Assembly (NCBI RefSeq): GCF_036057275.1 | Contig: NZ_CP107945.1 | Span: forward strand, 1,054,001-1,118,000 | Reading direction: 5' to 3' | DNA from: Streptomyces sp. NBC_00390 | GTDB lineage: Bacteria; Actinomycetota; Actinomycetes; Streptomycetales; Streptomycetaceae | DNA length: 64,000 nucleotides | Shown: positions 35,510-46,000 of the stretch, in pieces | Numbering within the stretch: position 1 is the stretch's first letter | Layout of the letters: every line of letters begins with the position of its first letter | Notes under the pieces: generated by a model | Database searches by the model: none | Seen by the model: the letters and a program-made list of their open reading frames with translations, nothing else | What the model was told of the DNA's origin: nothing | Translations under genes and position numbers: made by a program

Positions 35510-38500
35510 CGGTCGACGACCCGCCAGATGATCTCAATCGTGGCGTCGGGTTCGCGCGACGCCAACTCGGCCAGCTCTGCCTGGAGTTCGGCCACCGCTC
35601 GGACTGCCGTCGTCCGGCCGCCGCCCGAGCGCCGCACGGTGCCCGAGCCGCTGGTCGTGGACGGCTGTGGGGTGAAGGGGATCCGGGGGTCGCTCGTCTT
35701 CGTCTCAAGGGAGACGTCATCCCCCGCGGGCACCGGCGGCGCAGGAGCCGGCGGGGTGGCAGCCGCCCGATTCCGTTTCACGAGCGCCACGATTTCTCGT
35801 TGCGTACGGGTCAGGGCGTCGCGCAGGTCGCCGGTGCGCTGGTCTCCACGTGCCACGTTCCGGAGGGATTCGAGCAGCGCGGCACCCTCGGGGCCTTCGC
35901 CGGAGGCGAGTTCGAGCGTGTGCCAGGGGGCGGCCGCGAGCGCTTCCGCGACGGCACGGGCCTGCTTGATGGACGTGCCGTACCGGTCGGCGCTGACGGC
36001 TCCCAGGTCGAAGGAGGCGAGAGTCTCCACGGTCTTCTTAGCCCCGGCTGCGCCCTGACCGGCCGCTGATGTGAGGGCCTTGAGGAGTTCGAGCGAGCGC
36101 CTGGCGAGCGCGAGCCGACCGGTGTCGTCGGTCTCGTCGAGGCCAAGGAAGCCGGCGTGGTCTTCCAGCTGCCGTACGAGGTCGGCGGCGTGCTCCTGGT
36201 GAGCGCGGGCGGACTCGATGATCTGGCGGGCGAACTGGTTGACCATGCGTCCGCGTCGCAGTGTGGGCGCCTTCTGCCCGAAGACCGTTTCGTACCGCTG
36301 CCGGGCCGCCTCCCAGTCGCTCTCGCTCGGCAGGGGCTGGCTGCGCAGGGCGTCGTGGTCCTTGATCTGCGTCAGCTCGGGCGCGGGGTCGAGGACGGTG
36401 CCGCCGCGTACCCACACCCGGTCGTCCATCTCCGCGAAGGAGGCGACGACGAGCCGGGCGAGGAAGTCGGGCAGGCCGCGCGGTTCGGGCTTGTCGGTCC
36501 AGTCGGTGAGGGTGATCAGGCTGAGGTCACCGGTGACGCCCTGCGCGCTGGCGAGCTGGCGGAAGTGGTCGGCCCAGTAGCGGGACAGCTCGAAGTACGC
36601 CTCCTTCTGCTGCCCGAGCCGGAGCGGTCCGGCGACCCGCTGCATCAGCTTGCGGTCGGCGGCGGGGACCTCGATGCGCCCGTCGCGGGCTTCGGCCGCG
36701 GCCCGTACGTGCGTGAACACCTTCCGCGCGTCGGCGGGCTTGACCGCGGTCTCGGTCCCGTCGGGGTCGAGGTTCGGATGGGCCGGGTACTGGTGGGCGA
36801 GCAGCTTGCCTGCGACGTGCCGGCCGCTGTCATGGAGCGACTGCCCGAAGGAGAGGGTGAGGTCGTCGACGTCGGGCAGGGCCACCAGGTGGTCGTCGAA
36901 GTTGAGTGCCACGTCGGCGGCCTGCTTCTGCGCAAGGCCGTACGCCTGCTTGAAGGCGCCCTTGACCTGCTTGAGCAGAGCTTCGCGCTGGGTCTCCAGG
37001 AGCCCCTTGGCCCGGCTGCGGTTGTCGGCGTTGAGATGGCCTGCGTACTGGGTGTCGAAGCGCTGCTCGTCGGACAGGGCCTTATCGATGACGACGAGGC
37101 GCCGGAAGTCGGAGAGGCGCTGGGCCGAGAGGTGTGCGGGCAGCCAGGCGACGGTACGGGACCGCTCGCCCTGCTGACGTTCGCGCAGTCGCCGCATCCG
37201 GTCGGCGTCCTCGACGGGCCCGTACTCGGTCTCGTCGAAGGGCAGGTCGACGGCGATGCGCCAGCGGCCGTCCTCCTGAGGCATCAGGTCGTGGTCGGGC
37301 AGCTCGTCCTCGTCGGCGACGTTCCCGAAGACGATCTCGGCGGTGCGGGTGGTGCCGCGCCACACGAAGGTCAGTTCGTCGCTGAACTGGCCGTGTTCGA
37401 CGCCTAGTTCCTCCGACAGCAGCCGCTTGGCGAGGGCGAGGCGGTTGCCGGGGTTGTCGTTGACCTGGGCGTTGGCGATGACGGAGTCCACGTCGACGCC
37501 GGAGAGTTCCAGCCGTACGCCCGGGTTGGCGTCGGTGCCGGTCTCCTTGATCTCGGGGAAACGGGCCGCCCACTCGGCAACCTTGTTCTTGATGATGCCG
37601 ACCTCGCTGCCCGGGATGGGCGCCATCACGGACCCGTGATTGAGCGCGCCGAGCCGGCGGATGGTCAGGTCGGCGAGTGCGGGCACGCTGGGCGCGAGCG
37701 CGGACAGCAGGAGGGTGCAGACGAGCCGGTTGTCGCCAACGAACAGACGGCAGCGGTTGGCCAGTTGCGGGTCGGCGAGGGTGTCGGGCCGGTGGAGGAA
37801 CTGCTCGACGTCGTCCTCGGTGACGTCGTACGAGGTGAGCAGGTACGGCCGGAGCTTGGTCTTGTACAGCTTGTCGGCGGCCTCGAAGACGACCTTCAGG
37901 CTGTCGGTGAACGGCTTGTCGCCACCCTGCGCGATGACGGGGTACAGGTCGCCGACGGGGACGAGCTGCCCGAGCCGGAGGTCGTCGCGGTGGTCGGCGA
38001 GGAGCTGGCCCATCAGCTTCAGACCGGTACGGGAGCGCTGCAGCGCGGACGAGATGTGGACGAGGGTGTCCATGAAGGCCGGTGAGAAGGGGTACGTCAG
38101 CCGGAACGACTCGGCGTCCGCGCCGGTCGTGCCCTTGTCGGAGCCGAGCAGGGTGTCCCAGACCTGGGTGCCGACCTTCTTGGTCTGCTCAAAGGCTGCG
38201 TCGACGAGGTGGGCGGACTCGGGGTTCGGCTTGAGGAGTCGGGCGTGCGCGATCTGCGGGAGGTTACGGTCCTCGAGGGTGATCTTGTCGAAGCGGCCGG
38301 AGGCCAGATTGAGAGTGTCCTGGATGGACGACTCGGCCGCGCCGGACACCTCCTCGCCGACGAGTTCGCGAAGGTCGCGCTGGCGGGCGATGAAGGACAC
38401 GATGGGGATGGCCCGGCGCGCGTCGCCGCCCTCAACAAAGTTCGTGATCTTGCTGGCTTCGCGGGCGACGAACTTCTGGTCGTGGATGAGCGTGGCGAGC

Positions 38501-39378
38501 CAAAGGATCAGCTCGTCCATGAAAAGGATCAGCCCGTCGTAGCCGAGCGACTTGGCGTGCTCGGCGATGACGGACAGGCCGGCGTCGAGGGAGATGAAGC
38601 CGTGTTCATCCTCGGCGGCGTTCTTGGCAAAACCGGGGAGAAGCTTGGTGCTGGCGTCGCTGACCAGCTTGGCGCGCAGCTCGGCGGGCGTGGTCGGGTG
38701 GACGAGGTCGAGCCGCGAGTCGGCGTCGTGGTTCTCCTCGGCGTCGAGCGCGGTGTCGAGCAGCTGCGTGTTCCAGGCGAAGCCCTCGCCCCACTCGTCC
38801 TCGTCGTCACCGTCATCGGTGGTTCCAAGGCCGCGGATGACTCCTTCGTCGCCGATGTTGGCGCGCATCGCGCGGATGTCGGCGAAGAGGGAGTCGGTCC
38901 GGTACACCTGCGGGGTGGGCGCGTCCGGGCGCAGGTTCTTGACGTGCTTCACGTATCCGCCGAGCACGCGCTGCTCCAGGGCCTTGGCCCCGAGCATGTG
39001 GTACGGCACGAGCAGGAACTTCTTCCCGTCCGCGCCGAGCCACTCGTGCTTGGTCAGTACGGGGTCGAACTCACCGCGCGCACGGGCGGTCGAGTTGCCG
39101 CTGAGCAGCGCGTACAGCACGGCCATGAAGTGCGACTTACCGGAACCGAACGAGCCATGAAGGTAGGCCGCCTTGGAGGTGTGGCCGTCCAGCGCGGACT
39201 TGATGAGGCCGAGGGCCTCGTCGAAGTTCTCCAGCAGCCGCTCCGTGACCACGTAGTCCTTGAGAGCGTGGTCGGCCCCTGCAGGGGTCGTCGCCTCGGC
39301 GAGGGACAACACGAAGTCTGAGGTGGAGATGGACTCCTTGATGTCGATGACATCGCGGAGGAGCGGCTGCTGGGCCAT
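35506..39378 (-). CDS. pglY: BREX-2 ATPase PglY
   Basis: This 1290-residue P-loop protein opens [18 protein letters not shown], typical of PglY/BrxC proteins. Walker A is [18 protein letters not shown] (~residues 75-92) and Walker [14 protein letters not shown] (~282-294). The rest is a long helical region with the BREX-specific sensor segments ([15 protein letters not shown]). PglY is the large ATPase that works with PglZ, and the two are coupled by a four-base overlap. The gene lies 57 bases after pglX. The C-terminus is low complexity ([12 protein letters not shown], then a Gly/Arg-rich linker) before a last helix. Confidence 0.9.
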   Translation of the reverse strand: MAQQPLLRDVIDIKESISTSDFVLSLAEATTPAGADHALKDYVVTERLLENFDEALGLIKSALDGHTSKAAYLHGSFGSGKSHFMAVLYALLSGNSTARARGEFDPVLTKHEWLGADGKKFLLVPYHMLGAKALEQRVLGGYVKHVKNLRPDAPTPQVYRTDSLFADIRAMRANIGDEGVIRGLGTTDDGDDEDEWGEGFAWNTQLLDTALDAEENHDADSRLDLVHPTTPAELRAKLVSDASTKLLPGFAKNAAEDEHGFISLDAGLSVIAEHAKSLGYDGLILFMDELILWLATLIHDQKFVAREASKITNFVEGGDARRAIPIVSFIARQRDLRELVGEEVSGAAESSIQDTLNLASGRFDKITLEDRNLPQIAHARLLKPNPESAHLVDAAFEQTKKVGTQVWDTLLGSDKGTTGADAESFRLTYPFSPAFMDTLVHISSALQRSRTGLKLMGQLLADHRDDLRLGQLVPVGDLYPVIAQGGDKPFTDSLKVVFEAADKLYKTKLRPYLLTSYDVTEDDVEQFLHRPDTLADPQLANRCRLFVGDNRLVCTLLLSALAPSVPALADLTIRRLGALNHGSVMAPIPGSEVGIIKNKVAEWAARFPEIKETGTDANPGVRLELSGVDVDSVIANAQVNDNPGNRLALAKRLLSEELGVEHGQFSDELTFVWRGTTRTAEIVFGNVADEDELPDHDLMPQEDGRWRIAVDLPFDETEYGPVEDADRMRRLRERQQGERSRTVAWLPAHLSAQRLSDFRRLVVIDKALSDEQRFDTQYAGHLNADNRSRAKGLLETQREALLKQVKGAFKQAYGLAQKQAADVALNFDDHLVALPDVDDLTLSFGQSLHDSGRHVAGKLLAHQYPAHPNLDPDGTETAVKPADARKVFTHVRAAAEARDGRIEVPAADRKLMQRVAGPLRLGQQKEAYFELSRYWADHFRQLASAQGVTGDLSLITLTDWTDKPEPRGLPDFLARLVVASFAEMDDRVWVRGGTVLDPAPELTQIKDHDALRSQPLPSESDWEAARQRYETVFGQKAPTLRRGRMVNQFARQIIESARAHQEHAADLVRQLEDHAGFLGLDETDDTGRLALARRSLELLKALTSAAGQGAAGAKKTVETLASFDLGAVSADRYGTSIKQARAVAEALAAAPWHTLELASGEGPEGAALLESLRNVARGDQRTGDLRDALTRTQREIVALVKRNRAAATPPAPAPPVPAGDDVSLETKTSDPRIPFTPQPSTTSGSGTVRRSGGGRTTAVRAVAELQAELAELASREPDATIEIIWRVVDR

Positions 39379-39435
39379 TTTCGGTCTCGCTCTCCTTGCG
39401 GGCGGCGTGGGGGCGGTCGGGTGGGGGGTGGACTG

Positions 39436-42400
39436 CTACTTCTTGGTGGTGGCGCGACGACCGCGGGTGGCTGCGGCGGGGCGCCAGTTGCGCAGGTCGT
39501 CGTCGGTGAGGCCGTGCTCGCCCTGCTTCTGCTGCCGGTACCCGGCGAAGAAGTCTGCTGGGGAGCCGCTGTAGTTCACCTCGAACTCGTTGTGCCACTG
39601 GTACAGCCACGGCTGGAGTTCGAGCAGGCCCGCGAGGAACGGGGTGATCTCCTCGGTGGAGAGCGGGTGGTTGGTGAAGTACGTGGCGAGGGCCTGGGCC
39701 TGCTCCCGGTGATCCCAGCCGGCCCACCCGTACAGCTCGGGGGTGGGGGTGTTGGTCTGCGCGTAGGAGATGAAGCGCTCCTTGGGCACGTCGAGCTTGC
39801 CGCGTGCCTTCCAGTAGGAGGCACGCAGGAAGTCGGCCGAGGTGTACTTCGGGGGTACGGGAATGGTGTCGCGGATCTTGCGCTTGGCAAGCTCGTCGGG
39901 AGCCGCGTCCTCCTTGCGCTGGAGGTCCCATACCTCTTCCCAGTCGGCGCGCTTCTTCATGCCGGCGGGCTTGTAGCGCAGGGCGGGGAGGTACGGGACG
40001 TGCTCGTCCGTGAGCAGTTCCGCGACGACCTTGGGGAGGTCCTTGCGGGGCGCGTAGAGCTTGGCGACGGAGACGAAGTCCTCGTCGCGGGAGAGCGCGT
40101 CCGTCAGGCGGGCGAGGGTGACGAGGGCGGGGAGGCCATTCTCGTCGTACCAGTGGTCGCGGGTTTCGATGCGGTCGAGGAGCCAGGAGCGCAGGGCCTT
40201 CTCCTGGAGGGCGTCCCAGCCTTCGGTAGCCCAGCGACGCTTGTACTCGGGGCGCTCGACCATGCCGATGGCGCGGTTCGACTCGATGGCGTCGATGCGC
40301 TTCTGGACGATGGCACGGTAGGGGGCGGGCCAGTGGGCCGGGATCTCCGTGATGGGGGTGGAATTATGGCGCTTGAACCACTCGTCGCTGGCCTCGCCCG
40401 CGGCGACGCGGCGCGCGAGGACGATCTCGAATGCGCGCTCGCCGAGAGCGAGTGCCGGGATGCTGGGGTCGTCAGGGTTCTCTGAGACACGCAGATCGCC
40501 TGAGTGGAGGTTGTAGAGGGCGTAGACGTGCCAGTCCAGCTCTTCTTGGAGGGCAACCATGCGGGCGCGAGCGGATTCCCACTGTACGCGTGCCTCGCGA
40601 AGTACGGCGATCGTAGGAATTACATTTGCCACTAGAGAGACGGGGCTAGTGGCGGCAAGCTGCTGCGCAAGGTTGTCGAGGGTCGTTGCAAGGGCGGTAG
40701 GGTATTCAGCGGGCAGCGGGAACTCTAGAATCTTGGTTCCTGTGAACTCGTAGAACTGCTCCCAGAGTTCCGTCTTGATGCCGGACTGATGCCCCTCAGT
40801 CCCTTTGCTGTGACTCACCATCTTGAGCCACAAGCCAGCTGTAGAGCTATTGAGCAGTCCGAGCAGCCGCAGGTGTTCCTCCTCGCCCGCTCCCTCTCGA
40901 AGCTTGATTACTGGCGAGGTACTGCCGAACAGCCTCGCATCACGGTCCAGAGCGAAATGATTGTGCGTAGCCACGAAGGGGAACGTGATACCCACTGGCG
41001 AGGCTAGCTTCCTGGGGTAACTCTCCAGATGCACGAACCAGGGACGACCATGCGCCGTGATGGTCTTGCCAAAGAGCTTGCGCCGAGAAAGGACGGTACG
41101 CGCCAACCAAAGATGCCTCGACACCAACACCGATGCGGCTGGCAGCGACCTGCAATTTTCCCCGTCTATGTATGGGTTGCAAAGCGTAACGGCATTCGTG
41201 ATTTCGTAATCGCGAACGCTTGGTCCAGTTACGAGCTTGCGGACCGAATCAGCTAGATTCATGCGCCTAGCGGCTGCCGCGTCGGGAAGGAAGAAGATGT
41301 CATCTGCGCCAGACTTGGTAGTGCGGCCGATTGCATCAATCGCGTGAGTCAACTGCCTAGGCGATGCAGCTCGTAGCTGCTCTACCATCTCAAGGCCCCC
41401 ATCGGCCAGAATCCACGGCTGCCTGCCGAAGTAACGATCACGCTCTAGATCGTCCACGGAGACCCACTGACTCACGGAACTTGGCTTATCGATCTGGTCC
41501 ACAATCGCGTTCCACACCAGACCATCCTCGCCGTTCTCCGGCGTGGCGGGCTCACCCTGTACACTCCGCACGGTTCGAATGGTCTCTGCGCGTACGTTGC
41601 CGTTACGCCGCCTACCGATCAGAATTACAGTCGGCGTGCCGTGTCCCGGAACATATGCACCTGAAGTATCGATTACCTCCATCAGCTCGACTCGGTCACG
41701 GAAGTAGCTCTCAATGAGTTTAGTGCCGAACTCGCGCTTCATGAAGGAATTCGCCGTGATCTGCCCAACCAAGCCGTATCCGCACCCATCGACACCCCCC
41801 TTCCTTGCCAGCTCGAAAAACCTTTGAGCAAATGGCACGGAAAGGGCATAGCTGCCAGCACAGGCATCGTAAAGATCGCGATAGACCTTATTGAGGCTGG
41901 CGTCCTCCACCTGAATATACGGCGGATTTCCGACCACCACATGATACCGCCCCTGCTGCAAGATCCCGGGATGATCGCGTACGTCCTCCGTCGCAAATGA
42001 GAACTCCGCGAGCGGGTCCGTTCCCTTCTCATCAGCGCCCAGCGGCAATTCCATCTGTCGCGCCTTAATAAGCGAATCACCCACCGCCAGATGAATCGGC
42101 CACTCGCACTTCGCAGCATCGGTCATCGTCCGCAAACCACTCGTCGCCATAGCCGCAACCAACAACCGGAACCGTGCAATAGCCACCGCGAAGGGATTCA
42201 AGTCAACCCCGTGTACGGAGTCCAGAGCAGCCCGAACCCGCTCGTACACATCACGCCCCGGCTGCCCCTCACCCCACATCCGCACCAGTCGCCGGAACGC
42301 GCCCAGCACGAAGTGCCCCGACCCGCACGTCGGGTCGATCATCTTCAGGCCCTCGTACCCGAACTCCCGCACCGCCGGGTCCATCGTCCGGTCGAGGATG

Positions 42401-43053
42401 AACTCCTCGACGAACTCCGGCGTCTGGAGCAGCGCATACGTCTTCCGCGCCGCCTCGCTCAGGTCCTGGTACAGGTCACCCAGGAACCGCGTGTCCCACC
42501 CCTCCGTGCCGTCCTCGTTCAGTGGGTCCGTGAAGTCGTGGACGAGCGCCCCCGCCTCGTCCCTCCCCCGCCAGAACTCCACCAGCTCCCGCGCCCCGTC
42601 ATGCGACAGCGGGATCTGGAACAGCGGGTTGTGCTTGCGGTCGAACAGCAGTCGACCCGCCTGCCCCGCGCCCAGCTCCTCGAAGGACTTCTCCAGCCAG
42701 CCCCGATACGTCGGATCCGCATCCGACTCCACGTACGCGTCGTACCGCGCCTCGGCAAGCTCCCGCCGGTCCCCGTCCGCACCCGTCAGGTACGGCTCCG
42801 GAATCAGACGGTTGTCCTCGCAGAACCGTATGAACACCGTCCCCAGCACCCACGCCACCGCGACCTGCGTGACCCGTTCCTCCAGCCACGAGTTCCAGGT
42901 CGCAGCCGTACGCCCCAGCTTGCGCGCCTGGTCGTACTCGGTCTTCAGTCGCACCCCGATCTCACCGTCGGCCCGCACCTGCCGCGCCAAGTCGATCTCG
43001 ACCGCCTTCACCTGCTGCTTCAGGTCCCTTAACAGAGCCATACGGTCGATCAC
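39436..43053 (-). CDS. pglX: BREX-2 adenine-specific DNA methyltransferase PglX
   Basis: This 1205-residue gamma-type N6-adenine methyltransferase has motif I DPTCGSGHFVLGAF (~239-252), motif IV GNPPYIQVED (~374-383) and a large central and C-terminal target-recognition region. PglX marks host DNA in BREX. GTG 43053 overlaps the pglW stop by four bases (GTGA). Codon 8 is TTA (43030-43032), the only one I found in the gene. Third-position GC drops markedly between roughly 40,600 and 42,100 (residues ~318-818): hand-counted 60-base blocks give 50-60% GC there against 63-70% outside, consistent with an exchanged recognition domain. Confidence 0.92.
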   Translation of the reverse strand: MIDRMALLRDLKQQVKAVEIDLARQVRADGEIGVRLKTEYDQARKLGRTAATWNSWLEERVTQVAVAWVLGTVFIRFCEDNRLIPEPYLTGADGDRRELAEARYDAYVESDADPTYRGWLEKSFEELGAGQAGRLLFDRKHNPLFQIPLSHDGARELVEFWRGRDEAGALVHDFTDPLNEDGTEGWDTRFLGDLYQDLSEAARKTYALLQTPEFVEEFILDRTMDPAVREFGYEGLKMIDPTCGSGHFVLGAFRRLVRMWGEGQPGRDVYERVRAALDSVHGVDLNPFAVAIARFRLLVAAMATSGLRTMTDAAKCEWPIHLAVGDSLIKARQMELPLGADEKGTDPLAEFSFATEDVRDHPGILQQGRYHVVVGNPPYIQVEDASLNKVYRDLYDACAGSYALSVPFAQRFFELARKGGVDGCGYGLVGQITANSFMKREFGTKLIESYFRDRVELMEVIDTSGAYVPGHGTPTVILIGRRRNGNVRAETIRTVRSVQGEPATPENGEDGLVWNAIVDQIDKPSSVSQWVSVDDLERDRYFGRQPWILADGGLEMVEQLRAASPRQLTHAIDAIGRTTKSGADDIFFLPDAAAARRMNLADSVRKLVTGPSVRDYEITNAVTLCNPYIDGENCRSLPAASVLVSRHLWLARTVLSRRKLFGKTITAHGRPWFVHLESYPRKLASPVGITFPFVATHNHFALDRDARLFGSTSPVIKLREGAGEEEHLRLLGLLNSSTAGLWLKMVSHSKGTEGHQSGIKTELWEQFYEFTGTKILEFPLPAEYPTALATTLDNLAQQLAATSPVSLVANVIPTIAVLREARVQWESARARMVALQEELDWHVYALYNLHSGDLRVSENPDDPSIPALALGERAFEIVLARRVAAGEASDEWFKRHNSTPITEIPAHWPAPYRAIVQKRIDAIESNRAIGMVERPEYKRRWATEGWDALQEKALRSWLLDRIETRDHWYDENGLPALVTLARLTDALSRDEDFVSVAKLYAPRKDLPKVVAELLTDEHVPYLPALRYKPAGMKKRADWEEVWDLQRKEDAAPDELAKRKIRDTIPVPPKYTSADFLRASYWKARGKLDVPKERFISYAQTNTPTPELYGWAGWDHREQAQALATYFTNHPLSTEEITPFLAGLLELQPWLYQWHNEFEVNYSGSPADFFAGYRQQKQGEHGLTDDDLRNWRPAAATRGRRATTKK

Positions 43054-46000
43054 TTCGCGTCCCCCTCACGACCTGCCAAACCTAAGAAACCCTCACCGGA
43101 CCCGCGATGGGCGTTGCCCACCCAGGTGTCCGGAAGCTGAATCCACTCCCCCAGGCCGGCCTGGTACGGCACGGCCACCTGCCCGAGCCGCGGCTCCCGC
43201 GACGGGTCGCCCTGCGGAACGAGCAGCCACAGGCCGCGCCCGCCCTGGCGCGCTGCCTCCGCCAGCCGGTCCAACACGCCCATCGCGCCGTACCGCGCAA
43301 ACACCCCGGCCTCCGTCAGCAGCACAGGCCCGGTCCCGGAGCTCAGCAGCAGCTCACGCACCCGCGGCTCAACAGCACCCCATGCCGTGCGCGCGTACTC
43401 CGCGAACTTCATCGCGCCCCGCGAGCCCGCCTCTGCAACATCCGCCTTGAGCAGCGTCTCCCACGTCGGCTTGGTACCCGACGCGACCAGCCCGTGCATC
43501 GCCTCCAGGAACAACTCGGTCACCGAGACGACGCTCGCCCCGAACCGCTTGCCGCCCAACTCCTTTACCGCATCGCGCGACAGCCGCTGCGGCACCGTCA
43601 GCACCCGGTAGCCGTCCCGCCGTGCCGACGCCAGCAGCCGTTCCTCCGCGCGCACAGCGCCCGCCAGTTGCGGGTCGTCCGCGTACCGCGTTACCGAACC
43701 GCCGTGCGTGGACTGCCGCCAGACGCCGCTCGTGAGGTAGCTGGACGCGTGGTCCATGCGCGTCGGCAGGTAGCGCAGCGTCCTCGTGTCCTCGCGCGTG
43801 GACAGCGACAGGTCGAAGCCCGCGTCCCGCAACGCCTTCGTCAACGGGCCGCCCGTCGGCAGCTCGTGTGAGGCGCCGCCCCGCCCGTCCGGGACGACCA
43901 GCTCCGGGAAGCGCGCCCGCACCCGCTCGTGCACGTCGTCTCCCGTCAGGCCGGGCTGGCGGCCTTCCGGCACACCTGGGATGAGCCGCACCAGGCCCGC
44001 CTGCGTGAGTCGCAGCGCCCGTACCAGCGACAGGTCGCGCGGGTAGACCTCAAGCCGGGGCGTCGCGGCCGCGTTCACCGAGGCGGCGGCCGCCAGCTCG
44101 ACCATGCGCCGCTCGTCCCAGTCGATGGTGCCCGGCGGCACAGTCAGCACGCCCAGCTCGGCCAGGACCGTCGCTGCGGTCGGCAGGGTGTCCAGCTTGG
44201 CCAACCGGTCGGCGGTACGGCCGAGCCGCATCGCATAGTCCAGCAGGCCGGGCGCGGTCGGAGTGTCGGGAGCGTCTTCCTCCCGTACGTCAAGCGCCAG
44301 CAGGCCCGCCCCCAGCGCCTCCTCGGTCGCCTTCCGGTTCGCCTGGTGCTGGAACTCCGCCTCGTCCGGGACGAGTTCCTCGACCTCCACCACAGCCCGC
44401 ACAGCCGCGAGCGCCAGTGCCCTTCGCTGCTCGCGCTCGACCAGCTGGGTGCCGCGCCGCACGGCCAGCGCGTCCGTGATCTCGGCGGCGGACGCAACAC
44501 GCCCCATCCCGGCCAGGAGCTCCAGGATCTCGGTCCGCAGCGCCTGCACCGCCGCGTGGCCCTTCCACCGCTTGCGTTCCTCCATGAGCATCTGCGAAAT
44601 GCGTTGGGATGTGACGCCCACCCCGTCAGCCACGTCCTTCGGCCTGGGCCACACACCGATGTCCGGCAGCACACCGTGCTCGTTGGGCAGACGCAGCAGC
44701 AGCCGCACCATCTCCGCCTTGTTGCGGTTGGAACCGTTGTTGTTGATCGCCGGGACGAAGATCGTGGCCAGGGTATCGAGGCTGATGGAGCGCAGTGTCC
44801 GGGCCGACAGGCCACCCGCCGCATCGCTCGTCGCGAGCGTGCCGGCGAGCGCGGACTCGGCGGCGGTGAGCTGCTCCAGCTCCTCCTTGGCCTCGGCCCG
44901 CCCCTTCGGCGTGAGCGGCGAGACCGGCGCCTCGCGCAGCTTCTCGCCCCACTCGCGCTGGCGCCGCTGGACCTCGTTGCGGGTCTTGGCGCCCAGGCCA
45001 GGTGCGTTGACGAGCTTGCGGCGGCTGTAGTCGAGCAGTTCGCCGACCGTCGTCACACCGAGCCCGTAGAGGAACGACTCGGCCGCACCCGTCAGGCCTG
45101 CCACCGATAGCGGGGTGTCCCGCTGAACCTCGGCGGCGAGCCGGTCGCGCTGCTGCTCGGCGGTCTCCGGCTCGGCTTCCGCGATGACGGCTGCCGCCGT
45201 CTCACCCGTCTCAGGGTGCCGACTGCGGTGGCTGGACGGCACGGCCTGCGAGGCGTCGAGGAAGATCTTCCTCCAGGCGTCCCGCATCGGCTTCAGCTCG
45301 CGGAACCGCTTGCCCGCGTCCCGGTGCAGCGCCTTCTGGAAGAACGCGACGAGCCCGTCCCGTACGGCCGGGTCGAAGGCCTCGGCCGCGATGGTCGGGT
45401 ACGGCCACTCCTTCTGGTCCGTCATCCGCGGCAGTACGGATCCGTCGCCCCACTTGGGCAGTTCGCCGGACGCCATCTGATGCAGGGTGACGGCCACGGC
45501 GTACCGCTCGGCGTGGGAGTCGTACGAGCCGCGGGTCAGGATGCCGGCGAACGGGTCGAGGTAGCCCTCCGTGCCCGCCTCGACCTCCTTCGCCGGGTAT
45601 CCGGCGAGCGAGAAGTCGATCAGCACCAGCTCGCGGGTGCGGTTGGGGCGGACGCGAATCGCGATGTTGTCCGGCTTGATGTCGCGGTGCCAGACGCCCT
45701 CGCCCTCCAGGAAGTCGACGGCGCCGAAGAGATAGTCGCCGTACGCTTCCAGCTGGTCGATCGGGAGCCGGCCACTCTCGCGGAGCTGGCGGGCGACGGT
45801 CTCCTCGCGGCGGCGACTCCGCGAACTGCCCTCGGCTGTCTCGGTGTTGTCATCGCGTTCGTCGCCGACGTACTCCAGGGCAAGGACCGTACGGCCCGCG
45901 ATGGTGAGCGGCTCCGGCTCGACGAGGCGGATGATGCCCGAGTCGGGACGCAGCCGCCCCATGACCTCGGCCTCGCGGGCGAGGATCTCGCCGCGGTTGT

